Assembly (NCBI GenBank): GCA_029239935.1
Contig: JARBTY010000184.1
Span: 1 to 6,778 of the forward strand
Length of the DNA stretch: 6,778 nt
From: Clostridia bacterium
GTDB taxonomy: Bacteria > Bacillota_A > Clostridia > Lachnospirales > Cellulosilyticaceae
Reading direction: 5' to 3'
The notes under the pieces were generated by a model. It had not been told where the DNA came from and searched no databases. It worked only from the letters and a program-made list of their open reading frames with translations. The position numbers were made by a program, and so were the translations under genes. Of this stretch, positions 6,214 to 6,778 are shown piece by piece (position 1 is the first letter of the stretch; each line of letters begins with the position of its first letter).

Positions 6214-6778
6214 ACAACATAAAGTTATCAATCAAATAACTTCTCAAATAGAAAAAAATGAAAGCTTAAGTGCAAAATTAAATGATATTTTTAAATCAAC
6301 CTATCAAACTATTTTTGAAACGAATCAAATCGTCAATGAGTTACAAGCCGAGGTTCCCGAGATAAAAGATACGTTGATCCAAGTTTTTGAAAATGATGCC
6401 ATGCAAATATCGGAAGTAGAAAACTCTACAATCTCTATCGTGCAATTATCTCAAAAGATTAATGACATTTCTTCTGGTATTGACGATGTCAATAGCATTA
6501 CCGGATTTACTAAAGAGGTATGCCATAATACCCATGAGGTGCTGCAATCTCTACTGCTTAAAACAAAAGAGTCAGTAACAATGTCTCAACAGATTAAGAT
6601 GAAAATCGAGGAGATGAATGAAAAAAATAGAGAAGTTATTAAGGTGGTAAAAGGCATTAAGACCATTAATGATCAAATAAATATTCTGTCACTAAATGCT
6701 GCCATTGAAGCAGCCAGAGCAGGAGTAGCCGGAAAGGGCTTTGCGGTGGTAGCAGATGAGATTAGAAAATTAGCCTTT
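6137..6778 (+). CDS. Methyl-accepting chemotaxis protein, 5' frame disrupted, 3' cut by window end
   Basis: The frame from 6137 is open for 214 codons to the window edge and encodes a chemoreceptor. It begins with a hydrophobic helix ([20 protein letters not shown]) followed by a basic stretch (KNKQHK). A long coiled-coil region of heptad character follows, then the signalling-domain hairpin tip: [33 protein letters not shown], given here as the blocks [16 protein letters not shown] and [15 protein letters not shown]. This tip contacts CheA and CheW and is diagnostic of the family. No periplasmic sensor domain and no clear HAMP domain fit between the single helix and the coil, so it would be a short, membrane-anchored, cytoplasmic-signalling receptor. 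In-frame starts (GTG 6137, TTG 6146, ATG 6167) lack ribosome binding sites; the good start lies in another frame at 6085. The descending arm of the hairpin is missing only because the window ends. It follows DUF3793 without a terminator. Confidence 0.88.
   Translation, partial: MIGLLNILGIMGAIFYFVYFGLIKNKQHKVINQITSQIEKNESLSAKLNDIFKSTYQTIFETNQIVNELQAEVPEIKDTLIQVFENDAMQISEVENSTISIVQLSQKINDISSGIDDVNSITGFTKEVCHNTHEVLQSLLLKTKESVTMSQQIKMKIEEMNEKNREVIKVVKGIKTINDQINILSLNAAIEAARAGVAGKGFAVVADEIRKLAF

Noticed and set aside
1..6778. Mobile element, CRISPR array, tRNA or rRNA
   Set aside because: No transposase, long terminal repeats, regularly spaced direct repeats, cloverleaf-like sequence or rRNA segments were seen on either strand by eye.

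Overview
The window looks like chromosomal DNA from an AT-rich, Gram-positive anaerobe of class Clostridia. This rests on strong AAGGAGG-type ribosome binding sites, one TTG start, a flavodoxin resembling the short clostridial type, and families (FeoB-associated Cys-rich protein, DUF2325, DUF3793) that occur together mainly in that class. I cannot name the genus from sequence alone. All supported genes lie on the + strand.

Layout. (1) 1-1092: the end of a methionine ABC transporter operon, with the C-terminus of the permease MetI, the complete substrate-binding lipoprotein MetQ, and a strong hairpin that closes the unit. (2) 1159-4540: a ferrous-iron uptake operon. A near-consensus promoter and a Fur box precede two different FeoA proteins; a second, perfect 7-1-7 Fur box precedes feoB; then come a Fur-family repressor and a 50-residue membrane-anchored Cys-rich peptide of the FeoB-associated family. 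(3) 4567-6022: a third Fur box, then a DUF2325 protein, a short-chain flavodoxin and a DUF3793 protein, closely spaced as one unit. (4) 6085-6778: the start of a methyl-accepting chemotaxis protein that runs off the right edge. Its ribosome binding site and first 17 codons are in a different frame from the rest, so it carries an apparent single-base frameshift.

Working together: when iron is plentiful, Fur would bind the three boxes and silence Fe(II) import (FeoA/FeoB), its own gene and the flavodoxin group. When iron is scarce, the import system is made and flavodoxin can take over electron transfer from iron-sulfur ferredoxins. DUF2325, DUF3793 and the Cys-rich peptide sit inside this apparent iron regulon without known biochemical functions. 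They are the most interesting content here, together with the possible tie to a chemoreceptor. No mobile elements, CRISPR arrays, tRNA or rRNA genes were seen.
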